64,000 bases of DNA, from positions 1 through 64,000 of the forward strand of contig CAZHON010000002.1 of the NCBI GenBank assembly GCA_964534565.1, given 5' to 3'. This document shows positions 33,337 to 42,070 of the stretch, piece by piece (positions within the stretch are counted from its first letter, which is position 1; every line of letters begins with the position of its first letter). This stretch comes from CAZHON01 sp964534565 (lineage in GTDB: Bacteria; Patescibacteriota; Gracilibacteria; Peribacterales; Peribacteraceae). The notes beneath the pieces are model-generated. The model worked only from the letters and a program-made list of their open reading frames with translations, searched no databases and was not told the DNA's origin. A program made the translations under genes and the position numbers.

Positions 33337-34110
33337 ATGACCACACTGATTACAGGAGCCTCCGGAGGACTGGGTGAAGAGTTCGCACGCATCGCAGCAC
33401 AAGATGGAAAATCGTTGGTGCTTGTTGCGCGCAGTACCGAAAAACTGCAAGAGTTAGCCAAGGAATTAGAATCCACACATGCTGTGAACGTGACCGTTTT
33501 GACGATGGATTTAAGCGGCAACGATAGCGTTGATCAGCTGGTCGCAGAACTGCAGACCAAAAAGATCGTGATTGGTACATTGATCAACAACGCAGGTTTT
33601 GGAAATTTCGGATATTTTGCGAAGAGCGATTGGAAGAAAGAAGAATCCATGATCGCTGTGAACGTGCACGCACTCACGGCACTGACGAGAGCTTTGTTAC
33701 CCGACATGATCGCACGTAAAAGCGGAAAAATTCTGAACGTCGCATCCACTGCATCATTCCAACCGGGACCCTTGATGGCTGTGTACTACGCAACAAAGGC
33801 CTATGTTTTGAATCTGTCGCTCGCGCTGAGCATCGAAGTGGAAGGAACGGGAGTAACCGTGACATGCCTCTGCCCCGGACCGACACGAACGGGCTTTGCG
33901 GAACACGCAGAAATGGGCGGTTCCAAATTATTCCGTCGCCGAACCATGGACGCCCACACCGTCGTAAAAGCAGGTTACGACGCCATGCTGAAAGGTAAAC
34001 CGTTGATGATCCCCGGACTCCTCAACAAAATCGGCGCCTTCATGACACGGTTCATTCCACGAATGACTGCGGGACGCATCGCAAAAGCGGTGCAATCTCC
34101 AGCCACGTAA
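33337..34110 (+). CDS. Short-chain dehydrogenase/reductase
   Basis: 257 residues, classical SDR. Cofactor motif 'TGASGGLG' (residues 6-13), 'NNAGFGNFG', catalytic Ser in 'VASTASF', and 'YYATKAY' holding the YxxxK pair. Substrate unknown. An Arg in 'LVARSTEKL' after strand 2 suggests NADPH preference. TATGCT (33325-33330) ends 6 nt before the ATG. Confidence 0.9.
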   Translation: MTTLITGASGGLGEEFARIAAQDGKSLVLVARSTEKLQELAKELESTHAVNVTVLTMDLSGNDSVDQLVAELQTKKIVIGTLINNAGFGNFGYFAKSDWKKEESMIAVNVHALTALTRALLPDMIARKSGKILNVASTASFQPGPLMAVYYATKAYVLNLSLALSIEVEGTGVTVTCLCPGPTRTGFAEHAEMGGSKLFRRRTMDAHTVVKAGYDAMLKGKPLMIPGLLNKIGAFMTRFIPRMTAGRIAKAVQSPAT

Positions 34111-34168
34111 GGTGTATACTCCAAGCGCCGTCAGGATATACCCCTGACTTCGTCTTATCACAGGACCT

Positions 34169-36046
34169 ATGCCAACCTTGAACTTGCGTTCGGCAATTCC
34201 TCTCTTCGTTCTTGCGGGATTATTCCTCAGCAGCGTCGCGTACTTGAACAACCACGCAACGTGGTCCCACCAAATTTTGCTGGTCACATTGGCAGTGGGA
34301 GTTCTTCCACTCGTTCTCGAAATCGTGCAGTCCATGATTCGCGGACACTTCGGAGTCGACCTGGTGGCTCTCGTTGCAATCGGCACCTCGCTTGCACTTG
34401 GCGAGTACTTGGCAGGCTCGGTGATTCTTCTGATGCTCAGCGGAGGAGAGGCATTGGAGGGCTACGCACTGCGACGAGCACGCAAAGACCTGACGGACCT
34501 CATCAGCAATGCACCAACGACCGCACACAAGAAAGATGGCGAACAGTTGAAGGATATTCCGGCGGAGAGCGTCGTCATTGGCGACATCATTGTGGTCAAG
34601 CCCGGCGAAATTATTCCGGTCGACGGAGAAGTGATTGACGGAAAAGCGATGGTCGATGAATCAACCCTGACCGGAGAATCGATGCCCGTCGATAAGAGTA
34701 CGGGCCATAGTGTGATGAGTGGATCGGTCAGTAAAGATGGAGTCCTGACCATTCGCGCACTCAAGCCCAGTGCAGAAAGTAAATTCGCACAGATCATTCG
34801 CTTGGTGCAGGACGCCGAACAACGCAAAGCTCCCTTTGTGCGCCTGGCAGACCGCTACAGCGTGTGGTTTACGGCCCTCACATTCGTGCTGGCTATCCTC
34901 GCGTGGTCACTTGCCCACGACCCCATTCGCCTGCTGGCAGTGCTCGTCGTGGCGACCCCGTGCCCTCTCATTCTCGCAACTCCCATCGCATTCGCGTCCG
35001 GCATTGCGACCGCAGCCAAGCGAGGAATCATTGTGAAGAACGGTGGAGTGTTGGAGAAACTGGGAGAAGCACGCTGCTTCGTGTTCGATAAAACAGGAAC
35101 CCTCACACTCGGCACACCAACGATCGAACGCACGCAATCGTTCACGAGTATTCCCGAGAAAGAACTTTTGCGTCTTGCGACCTCGCTCGATCAACTCTCT
35201 GCACACGTGCTCGCGAGTTCGCTTGTTATCGATGCAAAGAGTCGCGGTTCCAAACTCTCGCTGCCAAAACATTTCTCCGAAAAATTGGGAGACGGAGTGA
35301 CGGGAGAATTGGATGGAAAACGCTACACCTTCGGGCGCCTTGCCTACTTAAAAACCCTCAAACTTTCGATTCCCAGTGAAGCGACCCAAATGCACGAACA
35401 GATGCAAACAAGCGGCGGCATTGCCGTGTTCTTGGCTGACGACACACAGGTCATCGGCGCCATCGTCTTTGCCGATTCCATTCGTCCCAATGTGCGCGAA
35501 CTCTTCTCCAAGCTCACCACCCTGGGCATTCAAAAAGTGGTGATGCTCACGGGAGACAAAAAGCGTGTGGCCGATCACATTGGAAAAGAACTTGGACTGG
35601 AACCGGAGAACATTCGTGCCGAGGCACTGCCCGAAGACAAAGTGAAAGTGGTGGAGCAACTGAAGACCACCAACCCACCGGTCGTCATGGTCGGCGACGG
35701 CATCAACGATGCACCTGCCATCACCGCAGCCGACGTTGGCATCGCGATGGGTGGGCACGGCTCCACAGCATCATCGGAGGCGGGAGACATCGTCCTCCTC
35801 GTCGATCGCATTGAGCGCGTGGGCGATGCCCTCCTGATCGGCAACCGCGTTCTCTACATCGCAAAACAGAGCATCTTGATTGGCATTGGTCTCAGTGCGG
35901 GACTGATGGTGATTGCCGCATTCGGGTACATCCAGCCGGTGATGGGGGCGCTGCTACAGGAAGCGATCGACGTCGCCGTGATCCTCAATGCGCTGCGTGT
36001 GTTGTGGGTCGAACAGGAACTGTCACAAACAGAGGCTCAGGCCTAA
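34169..36046 (+). CDS. P1B-type heavy-metal-translocating ATPase without metal-binding domain
   Basis: 625 residues. Eight membrane helices can be placed; there is no N-terminal CxxC domain. Actuator TGES, membrane metal site 'ATPCPLILATP' (Cys265; CPL instead of CPC, CPH or SPC), DKTGT (Asp307), 'GDGINDAPAI'. The P1B 'HP' locus reads 'SAHVLA', so its Pro is replaced. It belongs to the metal-pump branch, but the metal cannot be named from the motif. TATACT at 34115-34120 would give a ~45-nt leader. Confidence 0.87.
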   Translation: MPTLNLRSAIPLFVLAGLFLSSVAYLNNHATWSHQILLVTLAVGVLPLVLEIVQSMIRGHFGVDLVALVAIGTSLALGEYLAGSVILLMLSGGEALEGYALRRARKDLTDLISNAPTTAHKKDGEQLKDIPAESVVIGDIIVVKPGEIIPVDGEVIDGKAMVDESTLTGESMPVDKSTGHSVMSGSVSKDGVLTIRALKPSAESKFAQIIRLVQDAEQRKAPFVRLADRYSVWFTALTFVLAILAWSLAHDPIRLLAVLVVATPCPLILATPIAFASGIATAAKRGIIVKNGGVLEKLGEARCFVFDKTGTLTLGTPTIERTQSFTSIPEKELLRLATSLDQLSAHVLASSLVIDAKSRGSKLSLPKHFSEKLGDGVTGELDGKRYTFGRLAYLKTLKLSIPSEATQMHEQMQTSGGIAVFLADDTQVIGAIVFADSIRPNVRELFSKLTTLGIQKVVMLTGDKKRVADHIGKELGLEPENIRAEALPEDKVKVVEQLKTTNPPVVMVGDGINDAPAITAADVGIAMGGHGSTASSEAGDIVLLVDRIERVGDALLIGNRVLYIAKQSILIGIGLSAGLMVIAAFGYIQPVMGALLQEAIDVAVILNALRVLWVEQELSQTEAQA

Positions 36047-36048
36047 AA

Positions 36049-36088
36049 CACCCCCTCCCTTGCCTCCCCCGGAGGGGGAGGGGGTGTA
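36049..36088 (+). terminator. GC-rich palindrome after the metal ATPase
   Basis: Inverted repeat of acaccccctccc... and ...gggagggggtgt right after the stop codon. A second palindrome of the same kind (ccctctcccc..gggagaggg, 36131-36152) follows. Both look like dispersed repeats adapted as terminators; T-runs are poor. Confidence 0.5.
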
Positions 36089-36191
36089 TGTGTATGTGTT
36101 TGTCCAAATAGAAACACACAAACAAAAACATTCCCTCTCCCCGTGGGAGAGGGCTAGGGAGAGGACATAAAACACTGCTATGCTCCCCGTA

Positions 36192-37274
36192 ATGAAAGTC
36201 GCTCTCGTCCACGAACTCCTGACGATGAAAGGCGGTGCCGAACGCACCGTTCGTGTGCTTGCAGACATGTTCCCCGACGCGCCGATCTACACCCTCCTCT
36301 ACGACGAACAGAAGTTGGGTGATTGGTTTCCAAAGGAACGAGTGCGTGTGAGCAGTACCCAAGGCAGCAGCTTCAATCACCATCGTTACCTTTCCAAATT
36401 CCCAGCCGCAGTGGAAGCGTGGGATTTTTCAGAGTTTGATCTCGTGATCTCCAGTTCCTCCGCATTCGCACACGGCATCATCACGAATGGAAAGCCAAGG
36501 CACATCAGTTACATCCACTCTCCGGCTCGCTATTTGTGGGATCGTACGCACGATGTGTTAGACCGCGCAGGAGAAGGATTTTTGGGCAGCTTGAAGCGCT
36601 TTTACTTGAGTCGCCTGTTCCACAAACTGCGCATCCGGAACAGCGAATCATCCGAACGACCCGATGTTCTCATCGCAGCATCCAAAGAAGTCCAGCGCCG
36701 CATCCAACTCTACTGGCGTCGCGAGAGCACGGTGATCTATCCCCCACTCGATGACCAGTGGCTCACCGCCAAGCCACAACCTGTCGCACTTCCACGCGAC
36801 TACTTCCTCGTCGTCTCCACACTCGCTCGCTACAAGCGCATCGACCTTGCGATCGAAGCCTGCGAAAAAATTGGAAAGCGCCTGATCATTATCGGTGATG
36901 GTGCCGACATGGCTCGCCTGAAAAAACTCGCAGGACCAAACACCGAATTCCGCGGACGTGTCGACGGTCAGGGACTGATCGATATGTATGGCAGCGCCCA
37001 AGCAGTGATTTTCCCAGGGGAAGAAGACTTTGGACTTGTGCCATTAGAGGCCAACGCATGCGGAACACCGGTAATCGGCTATCGTGCGGGTGGCGCACTG
37101 GAGACGATTATCGAAGGGAAAACGGGTGAATTCTTTGATGAGGCAACGCCGGAGAGTTTGGCTGAGGTTCTGAAGAAGTTTGATAACAAGAAGTATGACA
37201 AAGAGACGATGCGAAATCAGGCGAGAGGGTTCTCGAAGGAGAGGTTTATGATCTCCTTCCTGCAAGAAATTTAG
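36192..37274 (+). CDS. Glycosyltransferase family 4 protein
   Basis: 360 residues, GT-B fold. N-terminal 'MKVALVHELLTMKGGAERTV', C-terminal 'VVSTLARYKRIDLAIEAC', 'FRGRVDGQGLIDMYGSA', and the nucleotide-sugar site 'GEEDFGLVPLEANACGTPVIG' with the EX7E Glu pair. Likely adds a hexose to a surface glycan or lipid. ATG 36192 is preferred over 36180, since TATGCT (36179-36184) ends 7 nt before it. Confidence 0.9.
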   Translation: MKVALVHELLTMKGGAERTVRVLADMFPDAPIYTLLYDEQKLGDWFPKERVRVSSTQGSSFNHHRYLSKFPAAVEAWDFSEFDLVISSSSAFAHGIITNGKPRHISYIHSPARYLWDRTHDVLDRAGEGFLGSLKRFYLSRLFHKLRIRNSESSERPDVLIAASKEVQRRIQLYWRRESTVIYPPLDDQWLTAKPQPVALPRDYFLVVSTLARYKRIDLAIEACEKIGKRLIIIGDGADMARLKKLAGPNTEFRGRVDGQGLIDMYGSAQAVIFPGEEDFGLVPLEANACGTPVIGYRAGGALETIIEGKTGEFFDEATPESLAEVLKKFDNKKYDKETMRNQARGFSKERFMISFLQEI

Positions 37275-37959
37275 TAATATCATCCTCAATGGATGAGAGA
37301 TGTGGATTTAACCATCCAAAACTAGCAAAAATATCTAAACACATTTTTTTTGATAACTGCCCTACATTCCCAATAACATCTTGTTTTATAAATCTTTCCT
37401 GAAAAACAAACTCATCCATATCGGTTCTTCTTTCTGTATGCAGTGGAACCCTTCGTTCGTCATCGATACGTAAAATTCTTCCTTTTAAATTTTTCAAAGT
37501 AATAGAAACATTTACTCCTTCATCATAAATCCCTTCATTCATCATTCTCGAAAGAAATTCGAAAATTTCAGATACTTGATATTCAACAGCTCCAATAACA
37601 TTTAACGTGGTCATCGGCTTAATTATTTCGGCTAAATGAGAAAACATTCCATCTTCTTCATACCAATCTTCGTGGAGAGCTAAATAATGTAAATATTGCC
37701 CGCTTTTATACATTCTCCAAAATTCTTTATGCGCCCACCAATCAATCCAGCCTTGGCAATAATTCTGAGAATAATCTAACCCCGTATCTTCGCCTTGTCG
37801 TTGAGGAAAGTGAGGAAGATCCCATCCTCTTAACTTAACTGCATTCCTCTTAATAAGTTCAGTGCATTGTTCCTGAGTTAAATGCTGGAGAGTGGTAGGC
37901 TGAAAATTTATTCGCCAATAGCCACGGCCTTTGATTTTTTCTAGCAAATCATTCTTCAT
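37246..37959 (-). CDS. Hypothetical partner of the AlbA_2 protein
   Basis: 237 residues, soluble, rich in Trp and aromatic residues. The N-terminal part 'GYWRINFQPTT' ... 'LRGWDLPHFPQ' ... 'WIDWWAHKEFWRMYKSGQY' resembles uncharacterised proteins I associate with AlbA_2-domain genes in many bacteria; the function is unknown. It starts inside the stop of the AlbA_2 gene (ATGA), so the two are coupled. The base composition is clearly AT-rich compared with the flanks, pointing to recent transfer. The 3' end overlaps the glycosyltransferase end by 29 nt. Confidence 0.65.
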   Translation of the reverse strand: MKNDLLEKIKGRGYWRINFQPTTLQHLTQEQCTELIKRNAVKLRGWDLPHFPQRQGEDTGLDYSQNYCQGWIDWWAHKEFWRMYKSGQYLHYLALHEDWYEEDGMFSHLAEIIKPMTTLNVIGAVEYQVSEIFEFLSRMMNEGIYDEGVNVSITLKNLKGRILRIDDERRVPLHTERRTDMDEFVFQERFIKQDVIGNVGQLSKKMCLDIFASFGWLNPHLSSIEDDITKFLAGRRS

Positions 37960-38516
37960 AAACCTTCGAGTTCGGAAGTAAATTGCTGCTGATCAGGAGA
38001 TTCAACAGTAAAGCCCACCTCACGCATTTTTTGTAAATTCCTTACTGTAGCTAATAAGACGAGGTCTCTCATATCAAATGAATTACGAATTGGGGCACTC
38101 TGAGGACGACCGCTTTTGGTACGATAATAAATCACTCCTCTGTTTACATCTCTGCCATCTTTTTTACATATGACTGGCAGTTCTTCAAATTGAGAAATTT
38201 CAATAACAACATACTGCTTACCATCCACATCCTTTGGAAAGGACACCCTCAAACTCACATATGGATCGGCATATTCAGCCAATTGATCACGAATTTTCTC
38301 TTCTGAGAACGTGGCAATTTGTGCATCTGTTAGTCCCTGTCGAACAAATGTCCCATCCTCAACACCAATTATTATCACCCCACCGTCTCGAACATTCGTT
38401 ATTGCGAGAATATCTTTCACAAATAAATCCACATTCCATTCGACTGCTTGTTTAAATTCAGTATTCGGAGTCTCTGCCTGCCCTTCTAATTTTTCTTCTA
38501 ATTCTTGTGTTGTCAT
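37956..38516 (-). CDS. Schlafen AlbA_2 domain protein
   Basis: 186 residues. Residues ~15-150 form an AlbA_2 (divergent AAA_4) domain: 'TPNTEFKQAVEWNVDLFVKD', 'NVRDGGVIIIGVEDG', 'VVIEISQFEELPVI', 'GVIYYRTKSG'. These domains bind nucleic acid and occur in transcription regulators and in anti-phage or toxin-like proteins. No helicase or HTH domain follows, only a short helical tail. AT-rich like its partner. ATG 38516 is preferred over an upstream TTG. A TTGACA box (38562-38557, minus) and an 11-bp palindrome lie before it. Confidence 0.82.
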   Translation of the reverse strand: MTTQELEEKLEGQAETPNTEFKQAVEWNVDLFVKDILAITNVRDGGVIIIGVEDGTFVRQGLTDAQIATFSEEKIRDQLAEYADPYVSLRVSFPKDVDGKQYVVIEISQFEELPVICKKDGRDVNRGVIYYRTKSGRPQSAPIRNSFDMRDLVLLATVRNLQKMREVGFTVESPDQQQFTSELEGL

Positions 38517-38517
38517 A

Positions 38518-38528
38518 GGCAAATTGCC
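38518..38528. promoter_or_regulatory. Palindrome before the AlbA_2 gene
   Basis: GGCAA-A-TTGCC directly upstream of ATG 38516 and downstream of a TTGACA box. The position suits an operator for autoregulation. Short, so chance is possible. Confidence 0.3.
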
Positions 38529-38570
38529 AATCAAACATCCTCTTTTGCGTTTGAATTGTCAAAACTCTCC

Positions 38571-39014
38571 CTACGCCCTCGCCACAAAGATTGTCCCAGC
38601 AACAATTAACGCGGTTCCGATCAGCAGTGGAGGAACAGATACATTCTTCCACTCTGCAAAGATCACAAGTGTCAGTGCCACTGCAATGAGCGTGTTTGCG
38701 TTGAAGATTGGAATCAGCTGACTGATGGGTGTTCCGAATTTTGTCAGTGCAATAACCACAAATCCGGAGCCCAGTGCCCAAAAGACTCCTCCTGCAATCG
38801 CAGCAATAGTCGCACTGCGACTGATGAAGAGTGGGCCACCCAATGTAGCCAAGAACGCATAGCCTACAGCGATGATTCCGAGTCCCACCCAAACCAAATA
38901 CGCACCGACACTCATCCCCTGCTGATTCGTGTACTTCAGAAGAACATTGATCGCTGCGTAACACAGTGCAGGCACCACTCCGCCGATGATCAATCCCCAC
39001 GCTTGCGGTGTCAT
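38571..39014 (-). CDS. EamA/DMT-type small transporter
   Basis: 147 residues with five hydrophobic helices, equal to one EamA half ('LCYAAINVLLKYTNQQG', 'FWALGSGFVVIALTK', 'IPIFNANTLIAVALTLVIFAEW'). Half-size DMT proteins work as dimers; the substrate is unknown. It overlaps ruvB by 4 nt (ATGA), so it is translated from the ruvB mRNA. Confidence 0.82.
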   Translation of the reverse strand: MTPQAWGLIIGGVVPALCYAAINVLLKYTNQQGMSVGAYLVWVGLGIIAVGYAFLATLGGPLFISRSATIAAIAGGVFWALGSGFVVIALTKFGTPISQLIPIFNANTLIAVALTLVIFAEWKNVSVPPLLIGTALIVAGTIFVARA

Positions 39015-40063
39015 GCAGCTGGGAAGAGAGAGTTTTGATTCTGCGGCATCTGCTTTCCGAGTTTGTCGTACGCCTTCTGCGTCGCCATGCGACCCTTGGG
39101 TGTGCGCTGTAGGTATCCTTGCTGCATCAAGTACGGCTCGTACACATCTTCAATCGTGTCTTGTTCCTCGGCGAGGATGGCTGCGAGTGTGGAGAGTCCT
39201 GCAGGACCTCCACTGAATTGTTCGACGAGTGCTGCAAGCAGTGCGCGGTCTGTGCGATCGAGTCCATCACCATCGATATCGAGGGACGTCAGTGTGCGGT
39301 TCACACATGCAAGGTCCACTCCCATCTCTCCGACAACGTGTGCGAAGTCGCGGACAGAACGGACGAGGCGGTTTGCAATGCGCGGTGTTGAGCGGCTCGC
39401 ACCTGCGAGCCGTGCTGCTGCATCGGGTGCGATCGTTGTTCCAAGGATCGATGCACTGCGCTCTACAATCTGCTGCATTTCGACCGGTTCATAGAATCCA
39501 AGTTTGAAGTGCTGCAAGAATCGGTCGCGAAGCGGTGCACTCACCGAACCTGCCTTTGTGGTGGCTCCAATGAGTGTGAATGGCTGGAGCGTGAGACGCA
39601 CGGAACGCGCCGTCGGTCCTTTGCCGATCATGATATCGAGTACCTGATCTTCCATCGCTCCGTACAAGACTTCTTCAATCTGTGGACGCAGACGATGAAT
39701 TTCATCGATGAAGAGGATGTCTCCTTTTTCCAAGTTTGTAAGCAGCGACGCCAAGTCCCCTCCTTTCTCAATCGCGGGACCACTCGTCACACGAATCTGC
39801 GACCCCATCTCACTCGCGATGATGTGCGCGAGCGTTGTCTTTCCCAAACCCGGAGGACCAAAAAGGAGGGTGTGTCCCAATGGTTCTTCTCGGTGCTTCG
39901 CAGCCTCGATATGAATGAGGAGGTGTTCTTTAATCTTCTGTTGACCCACATACTCCGACAAACGACGAGGACGCAGAGTGTTCTCGACAGTGTCCGTATC
40001 GGTCGGCTGTACTGCCTGTGGCTCGACAACGGAATCGGACTTTTTCGTGCGCTGAATCGTCAT
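39011..40063 (-). CDS. ruvB: Holliday junction branch-migration helicase RuvB
   Basis: 350 residues, normal length. AAA+ motor of the RuvABC resolvasome. Walker A 'FGPPGLGKTT', Walker B 'ILFIDEIHRL', sensor 'IGATTKAGSVSAPLRDRF' with the arginine finger, and the C-terminal winged helix ('VYEPYLMQQGYLQRTPKGR'). TACACT (40076-40071, minus) ends 7 nt before the ATG. ruvA and ruvC are not in this window. Confidence 0.96.
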   Translation of the reverse strand: MTIQRTKKSDSVVEPQAVQPTDTDTVENTLRPRRLSEYVGQQKIKEHLLIHIEAAKHREEPLGHTLLFGPPGLGKTTLAHIIASEMGSQIRVTSGPAIEKGGDLASLLTNLEKGDILFIDEIHRLRPQIEEVLYGAMEDQVLDIMIGKGPTARSVRLTLQPFTLIGATTKAGSVSAPLRDRFLQHFKLGFYEPVEMQQIVERSASILGTTIAPDAAARLAGASRSTPRIANRLVRSVRDFAHVVGEMGVDLACVNRTLTSLDIDGDGLDRTDRALLAALVEQFSGGPAGLSTLAAILAEEQDTIEDVYEPYLMQQGYLQRTPKGRMATQKAYDKLGKQMPQNQNSLFPAA

Positions 40064-40127
40064 GGGCGAAAGTGTAGCAGGAAAGACATATGCCCTAAAG
40101 AAATAGGATAAGAGGGGTGTTGGGATA

Positions 40128-40158
40128 TTGACATATTTTAATAATAATGTATTATAAC
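40128..40158 (+). promoter_or_regulatory. Promoter of the Tat-type lipoprotein
   Basis: TTGACA (40128-40133), 16-nt AT-only spacer, TATTAT (40150-40155). ATG 40162 follows 6 nt later. Confidence 0.6.
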
Positions 40159-40161
40159 CTT

Positions 40162-40782
40162 ATGGTGAATTCACACGAATCAGAGGGAATTGAACCAATG
40201 CAGACGCAAGGCACTCAAGATCGCCGAGAATTTCTTCGTAACCTGGGTGCAGGATTTGCGGGATTGCTTGCAGTAACAGCCGGTTGCAAAGAAGACACTT
40301 CGAAGAAAAACGAATCAGGATCTGCCGTGGCAATTGATGCACCTGCAGTCGTGGAAGGAAAACCTGCCGTAAAAATGATGGAGTACGAAGACGTAAAGAA
40401 AAAAACCGATGCATTGACCGAGCAAGATGGCCTCGTCGAAGGACCGCGCAATGGATTCGATAGCGTTGTCGGATATCACATTGAAGGCGACACGGTATAT
40501 ATCCACTACGGAGATTTTCAAATTGGATTCAAAAAAGGAGACACGGTTCAAATGGCATTGAAGGAAGACGTCTACATCAAAAACGGTAATAAATTGGAGT
40601 TCTCGGGAGCGAGATACTTCCCATCAAACGTGTACAACAGTGCAGAAAATTACCTGCTTTCCAGAAGGTTGAAGGTTGAGCTACCAACACTTCTTTCAAA
40701 ACTATTGGAAGCTCATGACGTGGAAGGATTCAAAGATGGAATGTATCGAAACGTAGCCCCTAAAAAGAAGGAAGTTAAATAA
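40162..40782 (+). CDS. Putative Tat-exported lipoprotein
   Basis: 206 residues. The N-terminus has 'DRREFLRNLGAG' (RRxFL twin-arginine motif), a weakly hydrophobic stretch and lipobox TAGC (Cys42), so it looks like a Tat-dependent lipoprotein. The mature domain of ~160 residues is unrecognised and includes beta-strand-like 'YHIEGDTVYIHYGDFQIGF'. ATG 40162 fits a leaderless start; ATG 40198, with GAGGGA about 10 nt upstream, would still keep the signal. Lower GC than its neighbours. Confidence 0.62.
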   Translation: MVNSHESEGIEPMQTQGTQDRREFLRNLGAGFAGLLAVTAGCKEDTSKKNESGSAVAIDAPAVVEGKPAVKMMEYEDVKKKTDALTEQDGLVEGPRNGFDSVVGYHIEGDTVYIHYGDFQIGFKKGDTVQMALKEDVYIKNGNKLEFSGARYFPSNVYNSAENYLLSRRLKVELPTLLSKLLEAHDVEGFKDGMYRNVAPKKKEVK

Positions 40783-40810
40783 GAGAGGCAATGCACTTGT
40801 TTGAGGAATA

Positions 40811-40839
40811 TTGACAAATAGTGATATTTGTTCTATAAA
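40811..40839 (+). promoter_or_regulatory. Consensus sigma70 promoter
   Basis: TTGACA (40811-40816), 17-nt spacer, TATAAA (40834-40839). About 47 nt of leader precede the ATG at 40893, and a second TACACT box lies 11 nt before that ATG. Confidence 0.7.
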
Positions 40840-40892
40840 TACTATCCTCTCGCTTCCCTTCTTAAAGAGGAGAGCGCTACACTCCACTTCCT

Positions 40893-41510
40893 ATGAGCAC
40901 ACGCGCCAAGATCATCACCATCGTCATTCTTCTCCTCTTCATCGGAGGAATCGCTGTCACGGACGCAATGGTGCGTGAGAAGTCTCTCACCTCTCAGTTG
41001 TCGTTGTGGTTGGACGGAGATCAGACAGGAAGTGGTGCCACCATCTCTGCACCATCCGGTCAGCAAACAAGCAGCGCTCCTGTTGCCGTCGATGCAAACC
41101 AAGTGCTGTCTGTCATGACCGCTCGCGGATTTACCTACACTGCCTCCACCGATCCTTCCGTGCTTAGCCAAGTCGCCGGAAGTGAGAAGATCGAGTCCTA
41201 CACTTTCCTGAAAGATGGTGACCGCGCAGGTTCCATCTACTGGATCTCTTCTCCAAACGCCGTTCCTCTGTTGCAGGCTCTCAAGGAGTCTTTGCTCAAG
41301 TCCTTCTCTGCAAACTTGCAAGATCTGCGTGACGAGACGGTCTCTGACCCGGGCAAGCCTGTACGAAACGTCCTCACATTCGTCGACCCAGGCCTGAGCG
41401 AAGAGCGCCTTATCTTCGTTCGCACGGGGGCTATGCTCTACGAAATCCATGCAACGAAAGGAAAGGAAGACGTTGTGTTCCCATTGGTCGATCAGCTGAC
41501 CGCACAGTAA
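40893..41510 (+). CDS. Membrane-anchored extracytoplasmic protein
   Basis: 205 residues: N-terminal membrane helix (about 7-26), a Ser/Gly/Thr linker (to ~65), then an alpha/beta domain of ~140 residues ('VDANQVLSVMTARGF', 'EIHATKGKEDVVFPLVDQL'). Unrecognised family. It lies directly upstream of rplK with its own promoter. Confidence 0.6.
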   Translation: MSTRAKIITIVILLLFIGGIAVTDAMVREKSLTSQLSLWLDGDQTGSGATISAPSGQQTSSAPVAVDANQVLSVMTARGFTYTASTDPSVLSQVAGSEKIESYTFLKDGDRAGSIYWISSPNAVPLLQALKESLLKSFSANLQDLRDETVSDPGKPVRNVLTFVDPGLSEERLIFVRTGAMLYEIHATKGKEDVVFPLVDQLTAQ

Positions 41511-41537
41511 AGGCCTGAAAGGTTGCCCCTTTTTCCC

Positions 41538-41566
41538 TTTACAACCCTCTTTTACATCCCTACATT
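41538..41566 (+). promoter_or_regulatory. rplK promoter
   Basis: TTTACA (41538-41543), 17-nt spacer, TACATT (41561-41566); ATG 41576 follows 9 nt later, so the rplK mRNA is probably leaderless or nearly so. Confidence 0.6.
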
Positions 41567-41575
41567 ACCGCGGCT

Positions 41576-42004
41576 ATGGCAAAGAAGATCAAGAAAATCC
41601 TCAAAGTACAAGCTCGCGGCGGCTCTGCAACGCCAGCACCTCCTCTGGGACCTGTTCTCGGACAGGCCGGTATTGATATCGCTGGGTTCTGCACACAGTT
41701 CAACGAACGCACAAAGGAACGCAAGGGACAGATTGTTCCTGCTGAAGTGACGGTCTACGAAGACCGCACATTCACGTTCATCCTCAAGCAAGCTCCTGCA
41801 GCTGCTCTCATTATGGAGCGCGTGAAGCTCGAGAAAGGAAGCGGCGAACCAAACAAGAAGAAGGTTGGTTCCATCACGATGAAGGATCTCCGCGAACTTG
41901 CAGAGATCAAGCTCCCTGACTTGAACACGACCGACATCGACGCTGCTGCTCGCATGATGGCGGGTACGGCGAAGAGCATGGGACTCACCGTCGAAGGTCA
42001 GTAA
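41576..42004 (+). CDS. rplK: 50S ribosomal protein L11
   Basis: 142 residues, full length. Binds the GTPase-associated region of 23S rRNA. N-terminal 'PAPPLGPVLGQAGIDIAGFC' and C-terminal RNA-binding domain 'GSITMKDLRELAEIKLPDLN' ... 'MMAGTAKSMGLTV'. It heads an rplK-rplA cluster that is here interrupted by a palindromic element and a membrane-protein gene. Confidence 0.97.
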   Translation: MAKKIKKILKVQARGGSATPAPPLGPVLGQAGIDIAGFCTQFNERTKERKGQIVPAEVTVYEDRTFTFILKQAPAAALIMERVKLEKGSGEPNKKKVGSITMKDLRELAEIKLPDLNTTDIDAAARMMAGTAKSMGLTVEGQ

Positions 42005-42005
42005 G

Positions 42006-42070
42006 TTCTCGCTCCGCTCGAACTGACATCTCACAGGTTTTTTCTTGTGTCACTTCGAGCGTAGCGAGAA
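42006..42070. repeat. Long inverted repeat (23-bp arms) after rplK
   Basis: Arms 42006-42028 and 42048-42070 pair at 21 of 23 positions around a 19-nt loop containing TTTTTT. The core 'cttcgagcgtagcgagaag' belongs to a dispersed palindrome type common in bacterial genomes. It starts 2 nt after the rplK stop and could terminate or attenuate readthrough towards rplA. Confidence 0.75.
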
